From positions 56,570,539 to 56,634,538 of the forward strand of contig NC_045427.1 in assembly GCF_902635505.1 (NCBI RefSeq): a DNA stretch of 64,000 bases. The letters are read 5' to 3'. Position numbers and translations under genes: made by a program. Under the pieces are notes generated by a model that made no database searches, had not been told where the DNA came from, and worked only from the letters and a program-made list of their open reading frames with translations. Numbering within the stretch: position 1 is the first letter of the stretch; the number at the start of each line of letters is the position of its first letter. The DNA is from Sarcophilus harrisii (taxonomy: Eukaryota > Chordata > Mammalia > Dasyuromorphia > Dasyuridae). Of the stretch, positions 26,665 to 38,059 are shown one piece after another.

Positions 26665-26760
26665 GGCTGTGTAACCTAAAGGAAGTTATTTAATCTGCAT
26701 GAACCCTAATTTCCAGATTATATATAAATGATATTACCAACCTTGTAAGAAAAGGAGCAT
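26665..26760 (+). repeat. MIR-type SINE fragment
   Basis: TTTGGCTGTGTAACCTAAAG and GAACCCTAATTTCCAGATTA give the core of a MIR. Confidence 0.5.
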
Positions 26761-27599
26761 AAACCTACAATTCCCCATTTTAGTTACTTTCTCTCACCTC
26801 CTTCTGCCCACAACCAACCTATCTGCCTGACTGTATAAGTGTTTACAAATTAAAAACACATTCTTAAAAAAAACAATAAATTCCTATAAAATTATTTTTA
26901 AAATCCACTTTAAATATAAGGAATATGAATTTTTCTAGTTAGTTATAATTAATCAAGTTATAAACACTTTATAAAACTAAGTTCTTTGAGCTAATAAAAA
27001 CTGCCAAAAGACTTAATAATGAATTAATTTTTTCTGAACTGCTCTAGGTTTTTCTCAGGGAATGAAAAAAGTGACAAGAAATAAGTTTAAATGAGCTGTG
27101 GTGGCAGGGGAGAACAGAGTGGAAAATTTTACCCGACATTTACTAGCTGTTCAGAGAACTATGTGTACAACGGGGTTAATGCTGGCATTACTTCAGAAAA
27201 CTGTCAGGAAAGCTCCCGATACCTGTTGAGTTACTATTACAAGAATGGTGCTTGTAATTGAGAACGGGGCGATTCTAATTTTAGTCATCAAGATCAAATA
27301 TTTAAAAATTCACATAGGAACAAGCACAAGAACAATCTAAAAATCTAAATGTCAAGAAAAGGGGTGCAGTTCCAATGTCTGAGGCCACCAAGTGCTTCCA
27401 ATGACTTTGACGCGCTGCCCGAGAACTCCAGGTTCCGACCCCACACAAACTTGTGTGGATCAGAAGCAAAGGATGAGCTTGCCCGATGACAAGTGTCAAC
27501 AGCACAAGCGTGACACAGGGTGGAGGGTGAGAAGCGGAAGGAAAAGCCCCCACAAGCTCCATGCACAAGATGCCCATTGGGCTACTTCCTGGAAACTAG

Positions 27600-29330
27600 T
27601 AGCCAACTTCGGGCAAAGTGAAACAAGCTGGGCGTGGGTCGGGACGTCGGGGGCTCCCGCAGCGCCCGGATTCTGGGCTCCCCCCCCCCCCCGCCCCCAG
27701 GAGGAGCACAGAAATAAAGAACCCCGGGGGCGAGGGGGGGGCGGCGCGCGGGGGGACGGACCGACGTGTCATTGGTGTAGGGCGCTGCTCCGTCCGGCGG
27801 GGTCCGGGCCCCCGCGCACCGACCCGCTCCCCCGCCCCCGGGCACGGCCGCGTGGGTGCGGGGCGCGTGAGTGGCAGCAGCAGCGTGGGGAGTCTTGCTC
27901 AGCCAGAGTGCAGAGGGAGCTCTCTCCAGCTCGCGGGGTCCCTCTGCTCGCAGCAGTAGCTGCAGCGCCGCCTCTGCCACTCTGGACCACACAGAGACGA
28001 CGGCGGGCGGCGAAGCGGCGGCGGCGGCGGCGGCAGCGCGGGGACAAGGCCGCCCCGGGCCCCCGGGGGCTGGCCGCCGGCCGGACTCCGGCGCTCCGCG
28101 CAGCCCCGAGCGGGCGGCGAGCCGGCAGGCGGCCGTCGACTGACGGCGCGGAGGCGGCCGGGCTGTGGAGCGGGGCCGGCGAGGCGGCGGGAACGACGAC
28201 GGCTGCGGCGGGGCTTGAGCACCCAGGAGGTTCCGGGGACACGGGGGCGGCGGGGCCAGCGTCGGGGCTGGGAGGAGGAGGGAGCGGGACGAAGCCCGGG
28301 GCGCGCGGGCGAGGAGAGCGGCCGGGCCGGCCCGGGGCCGCCGAGCGGGCCAAGACAAAGGAAGGAAAATGGAGTCGGGGCCTGGAGGGCTCGGCCCCGC
28401 CCGGCCCTGGCCCCGGGCCTCGGGTCCCGCCGCGGCGGCGATGGCGGCGGCGACGGCGATGGCGGCAGGGAAATGGCGGCGGCCGGCGCCGCAGCAGGGA
28501 CGATAGAGGGAGACAAACACCCCCCGGCGGCGGCGGCTGGTGCCGGGGCTGCAGCCAGCGCCAACCGGAGCGGCCCCATCGTGACACCTAGAGGCGGCCC
28601 GCGAAACCTCCCTGCAAACCCCGCGTTTCCCCCCTTACCTCCGCGCCGCGCCGCGCCACACCCCCCCGCGGCGCCCGCTCCTTCGCCTGCCCGGCCCGCT
28701 CCGGCCGTCCCGGCCGCCGTCTGGCCCGCTCCGGCCTCCCAGCCACCAGTCGCCGCCGCCGCCGCTCGGAAACAGGCAGCTCCGCGCACGGTTTAATCGC
28801 TCCACAGCCTCGGACACAAAATGGCGGCGGCGCGGCGCAGTGCGCCTGCGTCGGGGCTGCCGGTATTGCTGGAGCTGATAAGGGAAGCGGGGAGGGGAGG
28901 GGGGGAAGAGAGAAGAGCAGGCCGGGCGGCTGAGGGAAAAGAAGGGAGGGTGACGGGCAGGGGAAGGGAGGAGGGGGGAGTAAAGGTGAGAAGAGGGAGG
29001 AGTGGCGCGGGGTATCATGGGAGGCGGCCTTAGGGCGCCAAGTTTCAAATGCAGGCGCGATGGCGTCATGGGGCACGCTGTGCGTCACGCGCCCGCGGGT
29101 TCTGGGCCTCAGACCCCGGCGTGATGCGCGGGTTTCCGCGAGCGTAGAGTCATCCGGGTCATCGCGTCCCGGCCCCCTACGGCTCTTTCCCCGCCCGACG
29201 ACGGGGTAGGGCGGGGCCTGGCGGGAACGCAGGCTGGGGGCTTTAGACGTCGGCCCCTCCTCTCCCCCGCCCCATCCCGCTCGGGAGGGCGCGACGCGTC
29301 TGACCCTGGTGGTGGCCCTCTCGTCCCCTT
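27600..29330. promoter_or_regulatory. CTCF: CpG island promoter of CTCF
   Basis: About 1.7 kb of very GC-rich, CpG-dense sequence stands out from AT-rich flanks. It covers CTCF exon 1 and the start of intron 1. Visible motifs include a YY1-type site (28818-28828), an E2F-type GGCGGGAA (29220-29227), a CRE-like TGCGTCA (29081-29087) and many GC boxes. This fits a TATA-less, constitutively active promoter. The island extends about 500 bases upstream of the presumed start, so divergent transcription to the right is possible, but no exon structure supports a second gene there. The long open frames here are a by-product of few AT-rich stop codons. Confidence 0.85.
28639..28825 (-). other. CTCF: CTCF exon 1, untranslated, with start region
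   Basis: On the minus strand a GC-rich segment without any ATG ends at GCGGAG|GTAAGG, a near-consensus donor with its GT at 28638-28637. The right edge is only a guess, because CpG-island promoters start at several positions. A YY1-type motif, AAAATGGCGGC on the plus strand at 28818-28828, sits at the proposed start, as is common for broadly expressed genes. Joining this exon to the candidate exon 2 puts an A at -3 of the first upstream ATG. Confidence 0.7.
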
Positions 29331-29342
29331 TCCCGAAGTAAC

Positions 29343-29343
<1 letters not shown>

Positions 29344-29392
<49 letters not shown>

Positions 29393-29422
29393 ACCCCCCC
29401 CCCCCCCCCCCCCCCCACCCCC
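29344..29422. repeat. Long C tract with two A interruptions
   Basis: About 76 C in roughly 79 bases, broken by A at about 29393 and 29417, at the right edge of the CTCF CpG island. The complement is one long G tract that could form quadruplexes, and the C strand could form i-motifs. Sequencing through such a tract is error-prone, so its length is uncertain. Confidence 0.85.
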
Positions 29423-29429
29423 GGTCTGG

Positions 29430-30340
29430 CAGTCCCCAGGGCTGTTCCAATGCCCCCTCCCCCACCCCGCTCTGCAGGTGAGTAACCGCACCCCCTGCCG
29501 AGCAAAATCCCGCCCCCAGGCCCAGGGGAAGCGTGGGCCTGACTGCGTCCTCCACCCCTTGCCCTGTCAACTGCTGGAGCATCCCTCGCCCCTGGGGCCA
29601 GCTGTCCGGTGGGGCTCTAAAAGCCCCAGTCTGTGTTTCTGACGGTCCCACGCTGACTCCACCTGCTCGGTGACCCGACAGCTCCGGCTCCGCGCCTTTG
29701 CCCCGGCCGTGGTTAGCGCCCGGAATGCCGTCCGTCCCTGCCCCCCGCGCCCCGCCAGTGCCTCCCCCCCCCGCAGATGCCTGGGGTTTTATGGGCTCGC
29801 GGGCTCTTAGCTGGCTCCTCGAGGTTGATTTGGGAGCTCCATGAGGCCCAGTCGCTGCCCTGTGTACACAGGGGGCCCCAGAGGCTTGTTGGTACTAACG
29901 TGTGTGTCTGCCTTCTGTCTCCTAAACCTCAGGTGTGCGAGCACCTGGGGAGGCCGCGGGGGTCCCCAAGCTTTTTAAATAGGGGCCGTTCACTGTCCCT
30001 CAGACTGTGGGAGGGTCTCAGACTAGAGTAAAAACCAACCCTGTGCTTTGTGGGCCTTTAAATTAAGAAACTTCCTAGCCCTGGGGGAGGGGGATGAACG
30101 TCCTCGGCTGCCGCTTCTGGCCCGCGGGCCGTAGTGTGAGGACCCCTGGGAGGGCCGGGGACCTGCTGCAGGAATTGGCAGACAACTAGACGGGTGGCGG
30201 AAAGGAACTGTCACACAGTTTGACTTGGCAAGTTCCTTTGAAAGGCTCAGAACAGATGTGTTAGGGGAGGCCCAAGGGGGAAGTTTGGGGAAGGCTTCTT
30301 GGGGCATGTGAAGTCATCACTCGTCTAGAGTAAACGTTAT
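29430..30340. other. CpG-island shore without recognised genes
   Basis: GC-rich, gradually becoming AT-rich. I find no repeat, exon pair or RNA gene that I can support. The open frames are short and GC-driven. Confidence 0.5.
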
Positions 30341-30344
30341 TGTC

Positions 30345-30790
30345 TTCTAGGCACCATGCAGAGTGCTGGGGACGCCACTCAGCCTTCAAGCTTACAATCT
30401 AAATAAGGAAGAGAACAGACAAGGGAAGAAGACTCTCAAAGGTGCCACATGGGATCATGATGAGCCCTCTGAGGAAAACGTTCTGAGCCCGGCTCCCTCT
30501 TTATGGAGCTTTTGGAGTTCCGGGTTCTACCTTGCAGTCAGAGGGACGGACAGAGCGATGATGACGGCAGGTCCCACTGCTGTTGGGATCTTGCAGGATG
30601 ATGAAATTTTTCCCCAATAATGAACTTCCCTATACCATGGGGCATGGTATGGAAGTCCCAGCTAGGGGAGAAATGACATTTGAATTAACCTTTAAAGGAC
30701 TGTAGCTATAGATAGTAATTCAGCTGGTGATTAGGGAGGGAAACCGGGCCAGGCTTGAGAAACAAGGTAAGCAAAAACCCAGTTGTCAGG
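30345..30790 (-). repeat. L2 LINE, old fragment
   Basis: TCTAGGCACCATGCAGAGTG, then AGCTTACAATCTAAATAAGG, and further on ATGACATTTGAATTAACCTT follow the reverse L2 tail and the text beyond it, with unrelated sequence (including a small palindrome) between. Confidence 0.45.
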
Positions 30791-31109
30791 AAAGCACAAT
30801 GCAGTTCAAGCAGCCCCTAAAGTCTATATTGAAAGAAAGAAGATTGGGGCTTCACTCCAAGATATATCTCAGCAAGTAAGTAATTACAAAGACTTTATAA
30901 AAAGAATTTTCCTTTTACATAATTCCTCCCGAAATGATTACTTATCAACCTAAAATATCATTATTAGTAGTTTACCCTTATAGATTAAAGCTACTTTGCA
31001 CACACCTTATCCTGTGTGACTGGTCAGGACTTCATGTACATTTTCCTTTAAGAATCTGTCTAATACATTGGAGGAATTTCTCTCTTCATATTTTGAAAGT
31101 ATCTGGACA

Positions 31110-31258
31110 ATAAATTATGCTGTAGATGGAGCATTGGTGCTGGAGTCTGGAGGATCTGAACTCAAATCCAGCCTTAAGACATTTAATAAAGACTTTAATA
31201 CTTCCTAGCTGTGTGACCCTGGGCAAGTTCACTTTACCCCTATTAGCTGCAAAAAGAA
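31110..31258 (+). repeat. WSINE1-type SINE, diverged
   Basis: GATGGAGCATTGGTGCTGGA, CTGAACTCAAATCCAGCC and CTAGCTGTGTGACCCTGGGC are the diagnostic blocks; the head is shortened. A small insertion separates the A and B box parts. Confidence 0.75.
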
Positions 31259-31934
31259 AGTAGCAGATTAATATTTGGATCATGACTGCTACTCTGTCAT
31301 CTGCTCATCTTTTCTCCCTGACTGCCTCTCATGTAAGTCACAACTGATATTGTCTCTCATAGCAGCATATTATGTATGCATTGTGTATTTTTGTGATTAT
31401 TTCCTGTCTCTCTTTTAATTGGAAGTTGAGTACTGAGTTCATTTAGGCCCCTTGGGCCTAGTAGGGGATGCACCTGCACACTGTGAGTTCCAAACAGACT
31501 GTAAATAACAGCTGAGTTATAACTGACTAAAGTCACTCCATGTAAGAAATGCCACAATTAAGTTCTATTTGGTTCCCTTTAGCAAGACAAGGATCAAGTC
31601 CTTCTCATCATTGTAAGCTGCTACCACTAGTTGGACTTAAGTACTTATTGGAGCTCATTCAGTTAAATTTAATTCAACAAGTATTTGCTTACTGAATGCA
31701 AGACAATACCTTGTGCAAGTCACTAGTTTTAAGAAGGCTAGGATTAATGAGAAGAAACATTCCATATTTCCATTAATTCCCTTACAGGTCTTAGCCATAG
31801 TGATCAAAAATGCTTCTAAAAATGTGCCAAGGACACTTTGAGCCTAAAGTTTTCAAAATATTTGATACCTACTGTGTGGGTGTTAGGAATCGTTTTATTT
31901 ATTGTCTTGCATACAGTAAGCAAACAGATGGGGC

Positions 31935-32045
31935 AGACAAGTTCAGTGAAATGGAAGGACTTGCCGGAAGTCATACAGCTAGTAAGCTGCAGAACAGGAT
32001 TCACACCCGGGATCTTGAATCCAAATCTAGTATTCTTCCCAACTG
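31935..32045 (-). repeat. MIR-type SINE
   Basis: AAGGACTTGCCGGAAGTCAT, CAGCTAGTAAGCTGCAGAAC and GATTCACACCCGGGATCTTG follow reverse MIR order. Confidence 0.65.
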
Positions 32046-32059
32046 AAGGACAAACCGCC

Positions 32060-33475
32060 AAGAAATAAGTTGACCCTGAGTCATTTGATATTTGTTTTTC
32101 CTTGACCTGATGAGCCAAACTACTTGTTCATTTCAGAAATTTCGAAATTGACTTCAACTCAAACTCAAATTAATTCATTTCCAAAACTTCTTTTCCCCTC
32201 AAATGGCATTTTGTTTCTTGAATTTCTCTTTTCAGGTAAACCATAGGAAAACTTTGTAAAACATTTTGAGTTGGCAGAAAAATGATAATTGAGCAGCTTT
32301 GTAGTTGGGGAGGAAATGAAGTTCTGGCCTTTGTCTAGAACTTATCCAAAAGCTCCAAGCATTTAGATGAAAATGTTGAACAGCAGTAAGGAGAGAGTCC
32401 CTTTGACCAAATACCTGGAATACCTTAGGTGCCTGTGGAAAACGACAACTAGGACAAAATCTGAGAAGGCAAAGTAAAAAACAAACAAACAACAAACAAA
32501 AACCCATATATATATATATATTAGAATACTTTGGTTTGGAAAGAAGATTTTTGAAAGGAAAACTTCCAAACAAAATCTTGGTCATACTTAGAAAGAGTTT
32601 TAGTAAACAGTTCTTTTCCCCCTTATTTGTGTACTTAAGCACCCTCTGAGTATAGATTTGATTCTTTTTCTTTTACCATAATGAAGATCTTTTGCCTTAT
32701 CTCTCTCCACCCAACACAACCTTACAGATTGCTTTGAATTCACTCATGTATAAATGGAATAGGATTTTAAATTCTAGGATATTCTGAAAAAACATTGGGG
32801 ATTCCCTGAAAACTTGAGGTAGTTAGATGACCCTTATAGAAAAGGAAACATTTTCACAGTAAGTTAACTACATACTAGTTACGAAATTCCTTATCTCTTA
32901 TTGGTGATACAAGCTGGAATATATTCAGTCTTGGTCCTGTTTTGTGGTTCAGCTACTACTTATTTGTAACTTAGAGATTGAGTAGCCGAGGGCAATTGGA
33001 GGTCAGGTGACTTGTTCTAGTCTGTTTCAGAAGCCCAGCTTCTCATTCTAATGCTGGTCTATCCCGTAGGCCTTATTGAGTGTGAGCTGAAAAGAATTAG
33101 ATAAATTCATGCATCAGAACTGCCTAAGGGAAAGCTGAAACTTAAAACTCCATATATCTTTTAAGATGGACTGAACCCCCTCCGCCTCTACTTTTGGAAA
33201 CCGTCCTAGTCTCCAGGCACCATTTGTATTTTGAATCCTCCGATCCTAGTTAAATGTCTGGAGCAACTTTGTGTCTTTTGAGGAACGTGGGTGGAGGAGT
33301 TCATTTAGATCCTAGAGATATGTTTCCTTTGTGATGAATGAAGAAAAGACTTTTAGTGTTTATTTTCTTGTATATTTGCTTTAATCTCTCTCCACTTCTT
33401 TTGAATATGAGGAAGAACTCTTAAGGCCTGAAGCAACTGCTGGGAGATTAGACTAAACCTATGTGAGAAAGTGTG
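32060..33475. other. Intergenic stretch with no recognised feature
   Basis: Apart from a short TA-repeat at about 32505-32520 I see no repeat, exon or RNA gene that I can support here. Confidence 0.4.
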
Positions 33476-33477
33476 AT

Positions 33478-33605
33478 AGAATAGACAGAGTAATGGACTT
33501 TGAGACAGTAAGACTTGGATTCAAATCTTACCTTAGGTATTTAATAGCTGTGTGGCCTGGGGCAGGCACTTTAACTTTTTTCAACTTTGTTTCCTCTTTG
33601 CCAAC
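33478..33605 (+). repeat. MAR1/MIR-type SINE
   Basis: TAGACAGAGTAATGGACTTT, TGGATTCAAATCTTACCTTA and ATAGCTGTGTGGCCTGGGGC mark the tRNA-derived head and core of a SINE. Confidence 0.65.
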
Positions 33606-33805
33606 CACTTGTCTCCACTGGACAGGCAAGCTGCCTAGCTAAAGCAGCAAGGCCTCCTGGGGAAAGACAGAAGGCCGGATGTTTTAGGTAAGTTAAGTCA
33701 CCACTGAATGACCACGATCTCTTTTCAGGCTGTGATGGGAATAGCCCAGTACCCTCAGCCAGTCATCCTAGGAGGCCACTTCTGTAGAGAGCCATAGCTC
33801 TTGAA

Positions 33806-33964
33806 GACCCCATAAAGAAGGTTCTTGCAACCAAAGTCCTTGGCTCTGTCAAATCATTAAACATCACAGAAGGATGCCATTTTATCAGTGGAGATGACAT
33901 CAAAGAAGAAACATTAACATCTGCTTTGCTGATGTACCCTAAGAACCCTGGCACTGACTGAGAC
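33806..33964 (+). pseudogene. Y-box protein (YBX-family) cold-shock-domain pseudogene fragment
   Basis: One frame reads IKKVLATKVLGSVKSLNITE followed by GCHFISGDDIKEE, which aligns with the cold-shock domain start of YBX proteins ([20 protein letters not shown], then YGFINRNDTKED, as I recall). The key RNA-binding aromatics W and F are replaced (KSLN for KWFN, CHF for YGF). The frame ends in TGA at 33962-33964, after about 50 codons. No introns are apparent, which suggests a processed copy. Only the domain start is recognisable, so it makes no functional protein. Confidence 0.7.
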
Positions 33965-34214
33965 CTGAAAGCTTTCATATGTTGTAATAATAGTAAAAAT
34001 GATAGTGCCGGGCCTGGAGTTAAAATAAATAAATAAATAAAAGTTCATGTCCAGCCACAGAAACAGACTAGCTGTTGGGAGGTGCTACTGTTCTCTCCAT
34101 TTTGCAGTGGAGGAAATAGGCGAATAGATTGAGTTGTCCTATGGATCAGAATTTTGTCTTCTCTCCAGGGCCTGCACTGTATCCACTCAATTCCTCATAT
34201 CAAAGTTGCTCCCA

Positions 34215-34300
34215 TTAGACTGTGAGCTCCCTGAGACCAGGGGCTGTATCTCATCTCCCTCTCAGTCTTCAGATTTTCTCATAGTAAGTGATTCATTGAG
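34215..34300 (+). repeat. L2 LINE terminal fragment
   Basis: AGACTGTGAGCTCCCTGAGA followed by CCAGGGGCTGTATCTCATC is the characteristic L2 tail sentence. Short copy. Confidence 0.6.
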
Positions 34301-35159
34301 ACATTCTTTTGTAAGGTTGAGGAAATAGTCCTGATGACCTTTAAGGACCCATCCTACACTTTAAGGTTAAGATTCTTTTAGTTCAGTAAGCGATGTGCTT
34401 TGTTATTACATTGAGGCATCATGATAACCTTGGATTCTCAGAATGTTGACTGTAATCTCTGGCTTTGTACTGTTTCTAAGAGTAATCTAGTTCAGTTGAG
34501 AGAGGCTTATTATTGAATGAAGGTTGACCCCCAGATGATTATTCATTTTTAACCACAGTTTGGGATGACAGTCTACCAAAGTATTGTAGTGATGTTGAGG
34601 GAGAAGGTAGGGTGTGTTCATCAATCAGTAAGCTTTCATTAAAGCTTTTCTATGTGCCAAGTGCTGTACTAAGTACTAGGGATACAGAGACAGATGAAAT
34701 AGCTCCTGCAATTAAAAAGCTTTTATTCTATCATAGGAGAGAGCTGCCTGTTGGAAGTATTGAGGTAATTAAGACCTGATCATATAGACCTGGTAAATCA
34801 ATTAGAAAGTTCTTAACAACAGCTGCCAAATTCAGGCTCCCCCCCCCCCCAGAATATTTTGAAGGTCCTGTCAAGACCATCTCTACTCATTTACCACTTT
34901 CTTCTGCTCAGGCTAAAATAACTTTCCCCCCTTATTTCATTTGATCTTTACAACAATCCAGTAAGGTAGGCAGAACAGATTATTCTCATTTTACAAGGGA
35001 GTAAACTGAGGATACTGGTCTTTAATATTGACTGTTTGGATTTTATGGTAGGGTGCTCTATGTGCAACAGGCATTTAAAAAATGTTGAATGAAAGACTCA
35101 AGATCACACTTCCATTCAGTGACAAAGTCTAGCTTAGGACTGCAAGTACATAGTGCACC

Positions 35160-35320
35160 GAGTTTTAGGAGAGGCCTGAATTCACATGTCATCATTGTCA
35201 GTAACGGAATGAGCACAGACAAGTCATGTAATGCTCTGAGGCTTCAGTTCCTCAAGTAAAAAATAAAAATGATACCCAAGGTACTTACCTCATAAGGCTG
35301 TGGTAAGGCTCAAATGTCAT
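35160..35320 (+). repeat. MIR-type SINE
   Basis: AGACAAGTCATGTAATGCTC, GGCTTCAGTTCCTCAAG and TACCTCATAAGGCTGTGGTA follow MIR core and tail. Confidence 0.6.
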
Positions 35321-35544
35321 CATTCTTCATTTCTCACTACACAACCTTGGTGTTCTCTGACTTTTCATCATCTTGCAAGATCCAGCCTTTGGAAGGTAGA
35401 GGGTAGATCCATAAACTCCCAAATTTCCATTTAAGGAAAGAGCTCAGCTCAGAACTTCTATCTTAAAAGGCTAACCTATGAGATGTCTCTCCATTTCCTA
35501 CTATGTCTGTTTCTTCGCTCCCTCCTTTTTGTTTTTATTTTTTT

Positions 35545-35670
35545 GTTGTTGTCTTTTCCCATTAGATTGAAAGCTCCTTGAGAGCAGTGACTGTTTTCTT
35601 CTTTTGTAACCCCAGCAGTTAGCATAGTGCCTGGCATATGGTAGACACTTAATAAATGTTGATTGACTTT
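35545..35670 (+). repeat. L2 LINE 3' end
   Basis: TAGATTGAAAGCTCCTTGAG, AGCATAGTGCCTGGCATATG and AATAAATGTTGATTGACTT give the full L2 tail sentence. Confidence 0.75.
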
Positions 35671-36524
35671 ATTATGCCAGTCATGAGAGAATAGAGATGA
35701 AATGTTGCATATCAGGTAAGCAAGCATATTTGGCTACAGTGTTAGAGTACATGGGAAGGAGGAAGATGTAATCAATCATCTGAGATGATAGGTTGTAAGT
35801 GCCAAACAGAAGTTTCTATTTTAATTTAGAAGCATTAGGAAGCCATGGAAATTTCTTGAGCAAATAATGATGTGATGTGATCTGATCTGGACTCTACGTA
35901 GCTGAATGTGGAAAGAAGGATGGATTAGTGAGAACAAAGACTGAGTGCAAAGAGATTGGTTAAGAGTTTGGGTGAGGACCTGAACTAGAGTGATTATGGT
36001 TTGTGTAGAGAAGGGATGGATGTGGGGGATGTTTTAATCAACATCTAGCATGTACATCTTTCTATTCACACATCATTATCATTGTTAGTACCACCATCAT
36101 GGTATAGACCCTTTCCTTTTTTCCTTTCTTCCCTCTGGCCATATATGATTTACTATATGAACTCTCCAAAAATATCTTGGGAGTTTACTGGCCAAATTTC
36201 TTTAGGGACGATGCCTTAAACCAAAACCACTATGACCCTAATTGATTGATCAACAAGAGGTTCCAATTCCCTGCCCAAATTCCAATCTTTAATTGTTTGG
36301 GTCCTGATTGATTAAATATAAGTAGTAATTTATTTCTGTTTTGGCCAGAAATCTGAAAGTCTTCCCAGATTTATTTATTTAGATTGAGTAATGATGATGG
36401 TAGTGGTTTTTGACTAGATGAAAGAGATTTTTTGCTTAAATTGCTATTGTCTTAATCACTGAATGGGTGTAGCCTTAGTCAAATTGAGACCTGTTGAAGA
36501 CCTTAGCTTAAAAAGGTCCAGATT

Positions 36525-36715
36525 CTCCCCTTGCATTCAGACCATCTCCGGTCATCCTGATCTATCTATATCTGCCACTGGACTCAGATGACTCTGGAGG
36601 GGAAAGTGAGGAAACTGACCTTGCACAGACCTTCTCACTGAAATCCAATTCACTTCCATATCATGGCATCACCTCCCTGACATCATGGTCTTTTTTTAAG
36701 GATAAAACAATAGAT
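36525..36715 (+). repeat. Marsupial SINE, probably RTE-derived
   Basis: CTTGCATTCAGACCATCTCC, GGACTCAGATGACTCTGGAG and GGCATCACCTCCCTGACATC match a family I associate with RTE-mobilised SINEs in marsupials, ending in a degenerate A-rich tail. The family name is from memory. Confidence 0.55.
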
Positions 36716-36739
36716 TCTCATCACTTTTTTGGATCTTTG

Positions 36740-37255
36740 CAAATCTGATAACTAGACCTCCTGCTCAAATCTCTTTCTACTTCAACCTATCCTTCATTCA
36801 AAGACAAATTGATTTTCTGAAAGTTCAGTTCTGATCATGTCATTTACTCAGTAAACTCTAGTGACTTTCTGTTACATCTAGGACCAGATGTGAAATCTCC
36901 TGTATTTAAAACTCTTTACCACATTTCCAGTCTTTCTGTACTGATTTCGCTCTATGAATTCTATGATAACTATATTCTACTTTTTCCTCGCATGTGGCAT
37001 GTCACCTGGGGTGTAATGCTTTCCTTTCTCATCTCCAGTTTCTGACTTTTTTGGTTTCCTTCATAACCTAGCTCAGATCTCATCTTCTGCACCTTTCCTG
37101 GTTTCCCTTCCACCTTCTCTACAAGTATTACCTTCTATTTACACCGTTTAGATTCTTTTATACATGTCTTGTTTCACAAGAGTGTGATATCCTTGAAGTA
37201 TATTGTCCTAGAACTTAGCACAGTGTCTGGCACGTAGTGAATGTGTTAATACTGT
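36740..37255 (+). repeat. L2 LINE 3' region
   Basis: C/T-rich L2 text followed by ACTTAGCACAGTGTCTGGCA and GTAGTGAATGTGTTAATA as the tail. It interrupts the reverse L2 copy described above. Confidence 0.65.
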
Positions 37256-37489
37256 GTTGCTGGCCAAAGAGATGCATTTGATTAAAATTTGGTAACTGAT
37301 TGTACAGGGTAGGTAAGGGAGAGGGCAGAGTTGAGTATACCTCCCTTCTGAGTTGCGGACCTGTGTCAGAATTGTGGTATCCTTAATTAGAAATCGAGAA
37401 GTTAGGGAAAGGGAAAAAATAATGAATTCTATTTTGAACATGGTGATTTTTGTAAGTCTCTGGGGCATCCAGAAAAAATTAACACAAAC

Positions 37490-37685
37490 CACAGGCATTT
37501 ACTGAGAACTTGCTACGTGCCAGAGCTCTGCCAGATGCTCTACAAATATCCCCTTTGATCTCCACAACAATCCAAGGAGGTGCTATTACTATCCTTATTT
37601 TCCAATTGAGGTTGACAGAATGACTTGCCCAGGATCATATAGCTAATAAACATAAAGATTGGATTCAGGTTTTCTTGACTTCAGA
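37490..37685 (-). repeat. MIR-type SINE
   Basis: ATTTACTGAGAACTTGCTAC, CTCCACAACAATCCAAGGAG, GACTTGCCCAGGATCATATA and GATTGGATTCAGGTTTTC follow the reverse MIR order, nearly full length. Confidence 0.7.
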
Positions 37686-38059
37686 AATGCAAAATTTAAT
37701 TTTTGGGGAGAGGAATGGTTTGTATTTACCTAGAGACAAATGTTGAATTCATGGGAGCTAATGAGATCTAGACTGAAAAGCTCATACTGGCAAAAAGAGA
37801 AATAAAGCCACAAAAACCAAGGGAGAGTATTTTTGAAGATGGGAATGACTAATGGCATCAAGTGCCACAGAGAGATCGAGAAAAATAAAGACTGAAAATA
37901 AGACTACTGAATTCGTCAATTTAAAAAATCCTTGGTGATCTTACAGAAAGTTGCCTTGAGTATTGGGTCCATGTGGCAAAGGCTTTAACAGAATGGTAGA
38001 TAAGAAAATAGAGGCATAGAAAAGTGTTAATTGACCGGATTAAAGTATAAAATGAAAAT

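Larger units (their letters stand above)
19350..28638 (-). other. CTCF: CTCF intron 1 (9.3 kb)
   Basis: This interval runs from the exon 1 donor to the candidate exon 2 acceptor. It holds L2 copies in both orientations, L1 fragments, a possible solo LTR and MIR copies. I see no recognisable repeat or exon in 20040-21450, 25330-26660 and 26770-27600. Short frames in it have no splice-site pairing or protein likeness I can recognise. Confidence 0.6.
34610..38030 (-). repeat. L2 LINE copy in reverse, broken by later insertions
   Basis: Pieces at about 34610-34770 (TGTGCCAAGTGCTGTACTAA), 35770-36030 (AAGCATTAGGAAGCCATGGA), 37320-37460 (AATGAATTCTATTTTGAACA) and 37735-38030 (TTGAATTCATGGGAGCTAAT) succeed one another in the reverse L2 order. 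Between them lie L2 3' ends in plus orientation, MIR copies and an RTE-type SINE. Reading them as one original element is inference. Confidence 0.5.

Noticed and set aside
27392-28789. Several long overlapping open frames (up to 399 codons) on both strands in the CpG island
   Set aside because: They overlap in several frames on both strands, are rich in G, A, P and R, and lie on the CTCF promoter and exon 1. They are a by-product of few AT-rich stops in GC-rich DNA.
28588-29651. Glycine-rich frames over the long C tract
   Set aside because: The C tract translated on the opposite strand gives runs of glycine. No exon structure or likeness.
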